From Hyphomicrobiales bacterium (GTDB taxonomy: Bacteria; Pseudomonadota; Alphaproteobacteria; Rhizobiales; Kaistiaceae): a DNA stretch of 23,692 nucleotides. The notes beneath the pieces were generated by a model that saw only the letters and a program-made list of their open reading frames with translations, was not told the origin of the DNA and did not search any database. Both the position numbers and the translations under genes were made by a program. Shown here piece by piece: positions 8,468-15,553 of the stretch. The stretch is from the NCBI GenBank assembly GCA_017305815.1, contig JAFKJZ010000154.1, positions 1 to 23,692 of the forward strand. The letters run 5' to 3'. Position 1 is the stretch's first letter; every line of letters starts with the position of its first letter.

Positions 8468-8893
8468 TCAGACCAGCTTGGCGTCGAGCGAGATCGGCAC
8501 CGCCTTCAGCGCCTTCGACACCGGGCAGCCTTCCTTGGTCGCCGCGGCGATCTTGTCGAAGGCCGCCTTGTCGATCCCCGGAACCTTGGCTTCGGTGACG
8601 AGATCGATCTTGGTGATCTCGAAACCGCCCGAAACCGGCTCGACCTTCACTTTCGCCGAGGTGGCGACCGAATCGACGGTGAAGCCGGCACCGGAGAGGC
8701 CGGCGGACAGCGCCATCGAGAAGCAGGCCGCATGCGCCGCCGCGATCAGTTCCTCGGGGTTGGTGCCCTTGCCTTCCTCGAAGCGCGACGAGAAGTTGTA
8801 CTGCCCTTCCCAGGCGCCGCTGCCGAGATGCACCGTCCCCTTGCCGCTCTTGAGGTCGCCCTGCCACTTCGCGTCCGATGTCCTGACCGGCAT
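8468..8893 (-). CDS. OsmC family protein (peroxiredoxin-like)
   Basis: This 141-residue OsmC/Ohr superfamily protein is expected to use two cysteines to reduce organic hydroperoxides. C57 (AAAHAACFSMAL) and C123 (EGCPVSKAL) fit the redox pair, and the RFEEGKGTNPEELIAAAHAAC block is the family hallmark. The start is ATG at 8893, preceded by a near-perfect AAGGAGG ribosome site with optimal spacing, which suggests good expression. It is upstream of amn on the same strand, with an 83-base gap holding a hairpin. It diverges from xthA, so a shared divergent control region (8894-8986) is possible. OsmC fits better than Ohr, but the exact subfamily is uncertain. Confidence 0.9.
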   Translation of the reverse strand: MPVRTSDAKWQGDLKSGKGTVHLGSGAWEGQYNFSSRFEEGKGTNPEELIAAAHAACFSMALSAGLSGAGFTVDSVATSAKVKVEPVSGGFEITKIDLVTEAKVPGIDKAAFDKIAAATKEGCPVSKALKAVPISLDAKLV

Positions 8894-8927
8894 TCAAGCC
8901 TCCTTGCTCTGGATCCTCCGGCCAAGA

Positions 8928-8942
8928 TGCATCGCGGATGCA
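8928..8942. promoter_or_regulatory. short palindrome in the osmC / xthA divergent gap
   Basis: TGCATC and GATGCA (6-base arms, 3-base spacer) sit in the middle of the 93-base divergent intergenic gap. This is a possible regulator binding site. It does not resemble the known OhrR operator, and no regulator gene is adjacent. Confidence 0.25.
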
Positions 8943-8986
8943 CACCGCCCGGTGGCAAGTCCCTTCGGATCGGCTACTCTGCCGGC

Positions 8987-9769
8987 ATGAAGATCGCGAC
9001 CTGGAACATCAACGGCGTCAAAGCCCGAATCGACACGGCCCTTGCCTGGATCAAGGAGGCGTCGCCCGACATCGCCTGCCTGCAGGAGATCAAATCGGTC
9101 GATGAAGGCTTCCCGACCTCCGCCTTCGAGGACCTCGGCTACAATGTTGCGACGCATGGCCAGAAGGGCTTCAACGGCGTCGCGCTGCTGTCGAAGCTTC
9201 CCTTCGACGAGGTCAATCGCGGCCTGCCGGGCGACGACGCCGACGAGCACGCCCGCTTCATCGAGGGCGTCTTCTCGGTCGAGAGCGGCGCGCTGCGCGT
9301 CGTCTCGCTCTACCTGCCGAACGGCAACCCGATCGACACGCCGAAATTCTCCTACAAGCTCGCCTGGATGGAGCGCCTGCGCGTCTGGGCGGCCGAGCGT
9401 CTGGCCTTCGAGGAACCGCTGGTGCTCGCCGGCGACTACAACGTGATCGCCGAGCCGCGCGACGCCAAGGATCCCTCGCTCTGGGTCAATGACGCGCTCT
9501 ACCAGCCGGAGACGCGCAAGGCCTTCCGCGCCATCGAGACGCTCGGCCTCACCGACGCGCTCCGCGCCACGACGGACGAGGACGGGCTCTACACCTTCTG
9601 GGACTACCAGGCCGGCGCCTTCCAGAAGAACAATGGCATCCGCATCGACCATCTCCTGCTATCGCCGCAGGCCGCCGATCGCCTCGTCTCGGTCGGCATC
9701 GACAAGCACGTCCGCGGCTGGGACAAGCCGTCCGACCACGTCCCCGTCCATGTGGAGCTTCGCATTTGA
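8987..9769 (+). CDS. xthA: exodeoxyribonuclease III / AP endonuclease
   Basis: This DNA repair enzyme of 260 residues removes nucleotides 3' to 5' and cuts at abasic sites. The endonuclease/exonuclease/phosphatase fold motifs are all visible: WNINGVKAR (6-14), LQEIK with metal-binding E34, SLYLPNG with Y109, AGDYNV with D150 and N152, RIDHLLLS with D221, and the terminal SDHVPV with D250-H251. The start is ATG at 8987. The open frame extends upstream, but only this start gives the standard MKIATWNING beginning. I see no clear Shine-Dalgarno site. It heads a close-packed plus-strand run with the GFA and DUF2332 genes, overlapping the next gene by 4 bases. Confidence 0.95.
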   Translation: MKIATWNINGVKARIDTALAWIKEASPDIACLQEIKSVDEGFPTSAFEDLGYNVATHGQKGFNGVALLSKLPFDEVNRGLPGDDADEHARFIEGVFSVESGALRVVSLYLPNGNPIDTPKFSYKLAWMERLRVWAAERLAFEEPLVLAGDYNVIAEPRDAKDPSLWVNDALYQPETRKAFRAIETLGLTDALRATTDEDGLYTFWDYQAGAFQKNNGIRIDHLLLSPQAADRLVSVGIDKHVRGWDKPSDHVPVHVELRI

Positions 9770-10188
9770 GCCAGGTGATGAGCGCGGCGCCGATCACGGG
9801 CGGCTGCCTGTGCGGTCGCATCCACTATACGATCGACCGCCCGCCCCGGATCGTCTGCCACTGCCATTGCCGGATGTGCCAGTTGGCGGGCGGCGCGCTG
9901 TTCCTGACCTGGGCGACCTTCGACGCCTCCGCATTCCAGCTGACGGCGGGCCGCCCGGCGATCAACGAATCGTCGGCCACCGGTCGCCGGCATTTCTGCG
10001 CCGATTGCGGCACGCCGCTGATGATGACGTCCACCGACGATCCGCTGAAGGTCGACGTGACGCTCGCCTCGCTGGACGAACCCGACCGTTTCAGGGTCGG
10101 ACACAATATCTGGGTTGGCAGCCGACGCGACGCCAGCAAGGGCTTCGACGCCGAGCTTCCCTCGCATCTCGGCGAACCCGACGAATAG
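9766..10188 (+). CDS. GFA (glutathione-dependent formaldehyde-activating)/CENP-V domain protein
   Basis: This 140-residue zinc-binding protein of the GFA superfamily has its metal ligands in place: C14-x-C16 (GGCLCGRIHY), then C31, C33, C35 and C38 (VCHCHCRMCQ), then C78-x2-C81 (HFCADCGTPL). The TTG at 9766 overlaps the xthA stop and has GGAG (9754-9757) 8 bases upstream, so I prefer it. The ATG at 9778 would shorten the protein by four residues and has no good ribosome site. Most members of this large family have no proven substrate, so a formaldehyde role should not be assumed. Overlap with xthA suggests translational coupling. Confidence 0.85.
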   Translation: MSQVMSAAPITGGCLCGRIHYTIDRPPRIVCHCHCRMCQLAGGALFLTWATFDASAFQLTAGRPAINESSATGRRHFCADCGTPLMMTSTDDPLKVDVTLASLDEPDRFRVGHNIWVGSRRDASKGFDAELPSHLGEPDE

Positions 10189-10198
10189 GAAAGCGCGC

Positions 10199-11248
10199 AT
10201 GGCAGGCGACGTCGGCGAAGTGCTGAAAGCGTTTCGATCCCAGGCCGGCGCCTGCCGCAAGCTCGGCTCTCCCTTTACGGCCGATGTCTGCGACATCCTG
10301 GCGGAAGTTCTCGACGAAAGCAGCCGCTTCGGCCGCCGTATTCTAGGCTGGCCGGGCGATCCTTTCGCCGATGCGCTGGCGCTCCGGGCCGCCGGCGGCC
10401 TGCACGCCGTGAAACGATCCGGCAGGTCGGCCGGGCTCCCCGCCGCCTATCCGCCGTCGCCGCCCGACCGCGCAAGGCTCAGGACGGCCATCCACGACGC
10501 CATCGCCGCCGAAGACGACTTCCTGCACGACTGGCTCGACAGCCCGCCGCAGACCAATGAGGTGGCGCGGTCCTCGGTGCTGCTCGGCAGCGCCCTGCTC
10601 CTCGCCCGCGAATTCGGCCTGCCTTTGGACTGGCACGAAATCGGCGCCAGCATGGGCCTCAACCTCGGCTTCGACCGCTATCGCTACGACTTCGGCACCG
10701 CTGTCCGGGGCAACGCCGATTCGCCCGTGCTTGTCCGCTCGGAATGGCGCGGCATCCTGCCGGACACGTCGACACCGTTCGCGATCCGCAGCCGCGCCGG
10801 CTGCGACCTGAACCCGCTCGATCCGGCCGCGACGCCGGATCGCGAGCGCCTGCTCGCCTATATCTGGGCCGATCAGGCGGAGCGTCTCTCCCGCGCCGGC
10901 GCCGCGCTGGATATGGCCGCCGCCGCGCCATGGCGTGTCGAGAAGGCGGACGCCGCCGCCTGGGTCGCAAACCGCTTCTCCGCACCACCGGCTGCCGGTG
11001 GCGTGCGCGTGCTCGTTCACACCATCGTCTGGCAGTATCTGCCGGAGGCGACGCGCGCCGCCATCACGGCATCGATCGACTCGGCCGGCCAGTCAGCAAC
11101 GCTGGAATCCCCCGTCGCCTGGCTGCGTATGGAAGCGGATGGCAAGGAAACCGCTGCCGTTCGCCTGAAGTCCTGGCCCAACGGAGCCGACCGCGAAATC
11201 GCCCGCGCCGACTTTCACGGCCGCTTCGTCGAGTGGCAGGCACGATAG
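10199..11248 (+). CDS. DUF2332 family protein of unknown function
   Basis: This 349-residue protein resembles the DUF2332 family, which has no established function. Recognisable stretches are GWPGDPFADALALR (near 50), VLLGSALLLAREFGLPL, GASMGLNLGFDRYRYDFG, CDLNPLDPAATPDRERLLAYIWADQ and VLVHTIVWQYLP. The start is ATG at 10199, which has AGGAAAG about 6 bases upstream. An upstream extension of 28 codons overlaps the GFA gene and is unlikely. There is no signal peptide or membrane segment. It begins 10 bases after the GFA stop, so xthA, the GFA gene and this gene probably share a transcript. Confidence 0.82.
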   Translation: MAGDVGEVLKAFRSQAGACRKLGSPFTADVCDILAEVLDESSRFGRRILGWPGDPFADALALRAAGGLHAVKRSGRSAGLPAAYPPSPPDRARLRTAIHDAIAAEDDFLHDWLDSPPQTNEVARSSVLLGSALLLAREFGLPLDWHEIGASMGLNLGFDRYRYDFGTAVRGNADSPVLVRSEWRGILPDTSTPFAIRSRAGCDLNPLDPAATPDRERLLAYIWADQAERLSRAGAALDMAAAAPWRVEKADAAAWVANRFSAPPAAGGVRVLVHTIVWQYLPEATRAAITASIDSAGQSATLESPVAWLRMEADGKETAAVRLKSWPNGADREIARADFHGRFVEWQAR

Positions 11249-11263
11249 CGCGATCGGTGGAGG

Positions 11264-11319
11264 CAACTGACACAACGCTGTCAGTTGGGTATCCTTATGC
11301 TGACAGTATCGACACTGTC
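11264..11319. promoter_or_regulatory. two inverted-repeat operator candidates around a promoter
   Basis: Site 1 has perfect 9-base arms, CAACTGACA (11264-11272) and TGTCAGTTG (11279-11287), with a 6-base spacer. Site 2 has perfect 6-base arms, GACAGT (11302-11307) and ACTGTC (11314-11319), also with a 6-base spacer. A promoter fits between them: CTGACA (11267-11272) as -35, then 17 bases, then TATCCT (11290-11295) as -10. Site 1 would cover the -35 region and site 2 the transcription start. The adjacent WYL regulator is the obvious candidate to bind here (inference). Confidence 0.65.
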
Positions 11320-11335
11320 CCGCGAGGGTATCGCC

Positions 11336-11638
11336 ATGAATCGCAACATTCTCGAGATCAGCTCCTATTCGCTGGTGCCGGGCATCGAGGAGAGCCAGTT
11401 TGTCCGCGCCGCGGACGACGCCATGAGCGTCCTGCGCCGGCAACGCGGCTTTCTCGCCCGCAGCATCGCGCAGGCAGAGGATGGCAGCTGGACGGAGATC
11501 GTCCACTGGCTCGATCGCGAATCCGCCCGCGCCGCCGGCGAGCGACTGGCCGGCCATCCCGACGCCGCCGCCTTCTCCGCCCTGATCGACCGGCCATCCT
11601 TCCAGAGCGGCTATTATCCCGTCGCCTATTCCGGCTGA
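11336..11638 (+). CDS. small monooxygenase-like (dimeric alpha/beta-barrel, ABM-type) protein
   Basis: This 100-residue protein most resembles dimeric alpha/beta-barrel (antibiotic biosynthesis monooxygenase-like) proteins: ILEISSYSLVPGIEESQFVRAA, then RRQRGFLARSIAQAEDGSWTEIVHWLDRESARAAGE, then a C-terminal PSFQSGYYPV strand. The start is ATG at 11336, with GAGGGT about 8 bases upstream. An upstream in-frame start would include the operator and promoter, so it is rejected. The substrate is unknown and no cofactor-binding motif is visible. It lies 4 bases before the WYL regulator, so it is probably the main regulated target of that protein. Confidence 0.7.
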   Translation: MNRNILEISSYSLVPGIEESQFVRAADDAMSVLRRQRGFLARSIAQAEDGSWTEIVHWLDRESARAAGERLAGHPDAAAFSALIDRPSFQSGYYPVAYSG

Positions 11639-11642
11639 CCGG

Positions 11643-12347
11643 ATGCGGCGCGCCGACCGCCTGTTCGAGATCGTCCAGGTGCTGCGCGGCGCCCGCCTCC
11701 GCACGGCGCAGGAGATCGCCGACACGCTCGAGGTCTCCGTCCGCACCGTCTATCGCGACATCGACGCGCTGGTGGCGACGGGCGTGCCCATCGAGGGCGA
11801 GCGCGGCGTCGGCTACGTGTTGCGCGGCACGCTGCTGCTGCCACCCCTCGCCTTCTCCCAGGCAGAACTGGAAGGACTGGCGCTAGGCGCCCGTTTCGTC
11901 GAGGCCTGGGCCGATCCGGAGCTCGCGGCCGCCGTGCGCGAGGCGCTGGTCAAGATCGACGCCGTGCTGCCGGAATCCCGCCGCGGCGAGATCTGGCGTG
12001 ATACGGTGCAGGTGAATTCCCCTGCCCTGATCGGCGCGGCCAACGCGCAGCTAGCCCTGTTCCGCAAGGCGATCCGCCAGAAGCGCAAGATGCAGCTCAA
12101 CTATCGCAGCGCCAGCGAGGCGCTGACCGAGCGCACGATCCGGCCGCTGGCGATCGAGGCCTGGGGCCATGCCTGGACGGCGACGGCCTGGTGCGAGCTG
12201 CGCGAGGATTTCCGCATGTTCCGCCTCGACCGCGTCATGGAGGCGAAGATGCTCGACGCCATCTTCCGGCCGGAGCCGGGCCGGACGCTGGCGGACTATC
12301 TGAAGCAGCTGCGGGAAGAGCGCAGCCATCAAGGAAAAACGTCATGA
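11643..12347 (+). CDS. YafY-type HTH/WYL-domain transcriptional regulator
   Basis: This 234-residue regulator has an N-terminal winged helix (HTH_11 type, about 1-60; RTAQEIADTLEVSVRTVYRDIDAL is the recognition region) and a WYL domain (about 135-215) with MQLNYRSASEALTERTIRPLAIEAWGHAWTATAWCELREDFRMFRLDRV. WYL domains bind ligands that change DNA binding. The start is ATG at 11643, 4 bases after the monooxygenase-like gene. Its stop overlaps the next start in an ATGA junction. Autoregulation through the paired inverted repeats at 11264-11319 is likely. The ligand is unknown. Confidence 0.88.
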   Translation: MRRADRLFEIVQVLRGARLRTAQEIADTLEVSVRTVYRDIDALVATGVPIEGERGVGYVLRGTLLLPPLAFSQAELEGLALGARFVEAWADPELAAAVREALVKIDAVLPESRRGEIWRDTVQVNSPALIGAANAQLALFRKAIRQKRKMQLNYRSASEALTERTIRPLAIEAWGHAWTATAWCELREDFRMFRLDRVMEAKMLDAIFRPEPGRTLADYLKQLREERSHQGKTS

Positions 12348-12610
12348 GCGACCGCCCAATCCGGCTGGTTCCGGGGATCGGCCCGACGACGGCCGGCTGG
12401 CTGGAAGCGGTCGATATCCGGTTCGAAAGCGATCTTCGCCGCATCGGCGCCGTCGAGGCCTATTGGCGCCTGAAGCATCGCGACCCGGACAGGGTCAGCC
12501 TCAATGCACTCTGGTGCCTGTACGCCGTCATCGAGGACATTCCGATGCGAGCTGTCGACGCGGAGAGCAAGTCTCGCCTCCGCGCCCAACTCGATTCCGG
12601 CAATCCCTAG
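12344..12610 (+). CDS. stand-alone TfoX C-terminal domain protein
   Basis: This 88-residue protein matches the C-terminal domain of TfoX/Sxy proteins: IRLVPGIGPTTAGWLEAVDIRFESDLRRIGAVEAYWRLK, then NALWCLYAVIEDIPMRAVDAESKSRLRAQL. The N-terminal TfoX domain is absent, so a competence role should not be inferred. The helix-hairpin-helix-like GIGPTTAGWL segment suggests nucleic acid contact. The start is ATG at 12344 in an ATGA overlap with the WYL gene, with AAGGA at 12331-12335 as ribosome site. Its TAG stop (12608-12610) interlocks with the stop of the converging era gene within a CTAG tetranucleotide. The function is unknown. Confidence 0.8.
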   Translation: MSDRPIRLVPGIGPTTAGWLEAVDIRFESDLRRIGAVEAYWRLKHRDPDRVSLNALWCLYAVIEDIPMRAVDAESKSRLRAQLDSGNP

Positions 12611-13530
12611 CGCGGGAACTCGATTCCCATCTCGCGGTAGCGCTCGGGGTCGTCGCCCCAGTTCTCGCGCACCTTGACGAACAGGAACAGGTGGACCGGC
12701 CGCTCGGCCATCTCCTGGATCTCCGTGCGCGCCGCCATCGAGATCGCCTTGATCGTCTCGCCGCGGTGGCCGATCACGATCTTCTTCTGGCCTTCGCGCT
12801 CGACATAGATCGTCTGCTCGATGCGGGTCGTGCCGTCCGGCAGGTCCTTCCAGAGTTCCGTCTCGACGGTCGACTGGTAGGGCAGCTCGTCATGCAGGCG
12901 CAGGAACATCTTTTCGCGCGTGATCTCGGCGGCGAGGTTGCGCATCGGCAGGTCGGAGATCTGATCCTCCGGATAGAGCCATGGGCCCTCCGGCACGCGC
13001 TGGGCCAGATAAGCCATCAGGTCGGTGCAGCCATGCCCCTTCAGCGCCGAGATCATGAAGGTCTGCTCGAACTTCACCGTCTGGTTGGCCTTGGCGGCCA
13101 TCTCCAGCAGCGCCGTGTGCGGCACGGTATCGATCTTGTTGATGACGAGGATCTTCGGCTGGCCGACGGCGGCCACCTTGTCGAGGATCTGGGCCGTCTC
13201 GCTCTTCTGGAAGCGCTCGGCGTCGACCAGCACGCAAACGAGATCAGCGTCCTTGGCGCCACCCCAGGCGGTCTCCACCATCGCGCGATCCAGCCGACGC
13301 TTCGGCTGGAAGATGCCGGGCGTGTCGACGAAGATGATCTGCGAGGCGCCTTCCAGCGCGATGCCGCGCATGATGGCGCGCGTCGTCTGCACCTTGTGCG
13401 TGACGATCGAAATCTTGGTGCCCACCAGCTGGTTGAGGAGCGTCGACTTGCCGGCGTTCGGCGCGCCGATCAGGGCGACAAAGCCGCAGCGGGTCGCGGT
13501 CTCCTCGGAATTCACCAGGTCAGACGGCAT
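12607..13530 (-). CDS. era: GTPase Era, 30S ribosome assembly
   Basis: Era is a GTPase that binds 16S rRNA near its 3' end during 30S maturation. The 307-residue protein has G1 GAPNAGKS (22-29), G3 DTPG (69-72), an NKID G4 motif, SALKG as G5, and a C-terminal KH domain with KKIVIGHRGETIK. The start is ATG at 13530, overlapping the rnc end by 11 bases. This rnc-era coupling is widespread. Its stop is shared with the converging TfoX_C gene. In many relatives recO follows era, but it is not present here. Confidence 0.97.
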   Translation of the reverse strand: MPSDLVNSEETATRCGFVALIGAPNAGKSTLLNQLVGTKISIVTHKVQTTRAIMRGIALEGASQIIFVDTPGIFQPKRRLDRAMVETAWGGAKDADLVCVLVDAERFQKSETAQILDKVAAVGQPKILVINKIDTVPHTALLEMAAKANQTVKFEQTFMISALKGHGCTDLMAYLAQRVPEGPWLYPEDQISDLPMRNLAAEITREKMFLRLHDELPYQSTVETELWKDLPDGTTRIEQTIYVEREGQKKIVIGHRGETIKAISMAARTEIQEMAERPVHLFLFVKVRENWGDDPERYREMGIEFPR

Positions 13531-14236
13531 GCGTTTCTTCTCTCCATACGCCTTGGGCCAGCAGCACGGCGGTCGCCGCCTTCTGCTCCGCCTCGCGCCG
13601 CGAACGGCCCGAACCGAGGACGGTCGGCATGCCCTCGATCTTCACTTCAACGGTAAAATGCGGCGCGTGGTCAGGCCCGCTCCGCTCTGCGATTGCATAT
13701 TTCGGGGCGGCGAGGCCGCGTCCCTGGACCCATTCCTGCAGGGTCGTCTTGGCGTCCCGCAGCGGCCCGGTCCAGTTCAGCATGCGCTTGCGCCAGTGCG
13801 TCTCGATGAAGGCGCGCGCCGCCGGCAGGCCGCCATCGACGAAGATAGCACCGATCACCGCCTCGCACACATCGCCGAGGATCGCCGCCTTGCGGCGACC
13901 GCCCGACTGAACCTCGCCGCCCCCGAGACGGATCCAGTGGCCAAGATCGATATCGAGCGCCACCTCGGCACAGCTCTCGTTGCGGACAAGGCCGGTCAGC
14001 CGGCGCGCCAGCTCGCCCTCGTCGGCGTCGGGGAAGGCGGAGAGCAGCATGTCGGCGATCGCCAGCGCCAGCACCCGGTCGCCGAGGAATTCAAGTCGCT
14101 GATAGCTCTCGCCATGCGCCAGATGGCTCTCTGCCACGGCGCTGGCATGGGTCAGGGCCCGAACCAGATGGCCGCGATCGACGAACCGGTGACCGATCCT
14201 TTCTTCGAGACGCTGCAGCGGTTCTTCGGAAGCCAA
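13520..14236 (-). CDS. rnc: ribonuclease III
   Basis: RNase III cuts double-stranded RNA in rRNA and mRNA processing. From the TTG at 14236 the protein is 238 residues. It has the catalytic signature LEFLGDRVLALA (E49, D53), the second acidic pair D122 and E125 in ILGDVCEAVIGAIF, and a C-terminal double-stranded RNA-binding domain (about 163-230; DAKTTLQEWVQ ... REAEQKAATAVL). I prefer the TTG because AAGGTG lies 8 bases upstream and the N-terminus is then of normal length. An in-frame ATG at 14284 would overlap lepB by 46 bases and has no good ribosome site, but it cannot be excluded. Confidence 0.95.
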   Translation of the reverse strand: MASEEPLQRLEERIGHRFVDRGHLVRALTHASAVAESHLAHGESYQRLEFLGDRVLALAIADMLLSAFPDADEGELARRLTGLVRNESCAEVALDIDLGHWIRLGGGEVQSGGRRKAAILGDVCEAVIGAIFVDGGLPAARAFIETHWRKRMLNWTGPLRDAKTTLQEWVQGRGLAAPKYAIAERSGPDHAPHFTVEVKIEGMPTVLGSGRSRREAEQKAATAVLLAQGVWREETHAV

Positions 14237-14238
14237 GC

Positions 14239-14994
14239 TCAGATCACCTTGAAAATGCGGTCGAAACGAACGGTCCAGGGCCATTCCCAGAACTGCCAGG
14301 CCTTCGCCCCCTCGTCGACGGAGAAGAAGACCATGCCGGCACGGCCGACGAAATTCTCGAACGGCACATAGCCGACCGCTCCGAGAACGCGGCTGTCCGT
14401 CGAATTGTCCCGGTTGTCGCCCATCATGAAATAGTGGTCGGGCGGCACTTCATAAACAGGGGTGTCGTCGGAAAAACTGCGCGGATCGAGATCGAGTACG
14501 GTGTAGCTCACGCCGTTCGGAAGCGTTTCCCTGTAACGCGGCACATGCGTCTCGGTTCCGAACTCGTCGGTCGTTACGTAATCCTCGATCCGCTCCTTCG
14601 GCACGGCAGTCCCGTTCAGGTAGAGGACGCCGTTGATCATCTGCACCTTGTCGCCCGGCAGGCCGATCACGCGCTTGATGTAATCGACCGAGGGATCGCG
14701 CGGCAGCTTGAAGACGGCGACGTCGCCGCGCTCCGGCGGCGTAGCCCAGATTCGGCCCGAGAACAGATCCGGCGCGAAGGGGATCGAGTACTTGCTGTAG
14801 CCATAGGCATATTTCGAGACGAAGAGATAATCGCCGACCAGCAAGGTCGGCTTCATCGATCCCGAAGGAATATTGAAGGGCTGGAACAGGAAGGTTCGAA
14901 CGATCAGCGCCAGGATGAGCGCATTGACGACGATCTTGACAGTCTCGCCCGTGCCGCCGCGCTCGGCCTTGTACTTTTCGCCCGCCACGCTCAT
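14239..14994 (-). CDS. lepB: signal peptidase I
   Basis: This inner-membrane protease removes signal peptides from exported proteins. The 251-residue protein has one N-terminal membrane segment (about 20-38), the catalytic serine S46 in NIPSGSMKPTL, the general base K107 in YIKRVIGLPGD, and the conserved GDNRDNSTDSR box in the C-terminal part. The start is ATG at 14994, with AAGGA upstream. It lies ahead of rnc and era, as in most alphaproteobacteria. A 154-base gap and a promoter candidate separate it from acpS, so the lepB-rnc-era part may also be transcribed on its own. Confidence 0.97.
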   Translation of the reverse strand: MSVAGEKYKAERGGTGETVKIVVNALILALIVRTFLFQPFNIPSGSMKPTLLVGDYLFVSKYAYGYSKYSIPFAPDLFSGRIWATPPERGDVAVFKLPRDPSVDYIKRVIGLPGDKVQMINGVLYLNGTAVPKERIEDYVTTDEFGTETHVPRYRETLPNGVSYTVLDLDPRSFSDDTPVYEVPPDHYFMMGDNRDNSTDSRVLGAVGYVPFENFVGRAGMVFFSVDEGAKAWQFWEWPWTVRFDRIFKVI

Positions 14995-15044
14995 GCGTCC
15001 TTCCGATCGATCCCGATTGCAACTCGCCTTCCAGCGGAGGTTGG

Positions 15045-15073
15045 TTCATACAGAGTCGGTGGCATCTGCGCAA
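15045..15073 (-). promoter_or_regulatory. promoter candidate upstream of lepB
   Basis: On the minus strand, TTGCGC (15073-15068) and TATGAA (15050-15045) match 4 of 6 bases each of the -35 and -10 boxes, with a 17-base spacer. They lie in the 154-base gap between acpS and lepB, about 50 bases before the lepB start. This would be an internal promoter for lepB-rnc-era. Confidence 0.4.
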
Positions 15074-15148
15074 CGAGTGCACCCGCCCGAGATGGAATTT
15101 GCCGGGGCATCACCGGGCATCATCCGGACGGCGCCGCCGCCGCGCCGA

Positions 15149-15553
15149 TCATACCGGGTTCGGCAGCGCCTCGATGATCACGAACGCCTGCGCGAGCGGG
15201 TAGTCGTCGGTGATCGTCAGGTGGATCGCGGCATGGTGGTTTTCCGGCAGCATGCGCGCCAGCTGCTCCGCCGCCCCGCCCGTCAGCGCCATGGTCGGCT
15301 TGCCGCTCGGCAGGTTGACGACTCCCATGTCGCGCCAGAAGACGCCATGGTTGAGCCCGGTTCCGAGCGCCTTGGCGCAGGCCTCCTTAGCGGCGAAGCG
15401 CTTGGCATAGGAGGCGGCGCGCTGGGCGCGCCGGTCGGACTTCTTCTGCTCGATCTCGGTGAAGACGCGCTCGGTGAAGCGCGCGCCGAAGCGCTCCAGC
15501 GTCTTCTCGACGCGGCGGATATCGATCAGGTCGCTGCCGAGGCCGATGATCAC
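15149..15553 (-). CDS. acpS: holo-[acyl-carrier-protein] synthase
   Basis: AcpS transfers phosphopantetheine from CoA to acyl carrier protein. The 134-residue length fits. Magnesium-binding positions are seen as D8 in [15 protein letters not shown] and E57 in [16 protein letters not shown]. The start is ATG at 15553, overlapping the pdxJ stop by 4 bases, which implies translational coupling. The pdxJ-acpS pairing is conserved across many proteobacteria. Confidence 0.96.
   Translation of the reverse strand: MIIGLGSDLIDIRRVEKTLERFGARFTERVFTEIEQKKSDRRAQRAASYAKRFAAKEACAKALGTGLNHGVFWRDMGVVNLPSGKPTMALTGGAAEQLARMLPENHHAAIHLTITDDYPLAQAFVIIEALPNPV

Noticed and set aside
8385..8945. N-terminal extension of the AMP nucleosidase frame across the osmC-like gene
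   Set aside because: The extension is out of frame with the real OsmC family gene and does not look like a protein domain. The family start is at 8384.
12344..12610. Competence regulator TfoX/Sxy
   Set aside because: Only the C-terminal domain is present, so naming it a competence activator would overreach.
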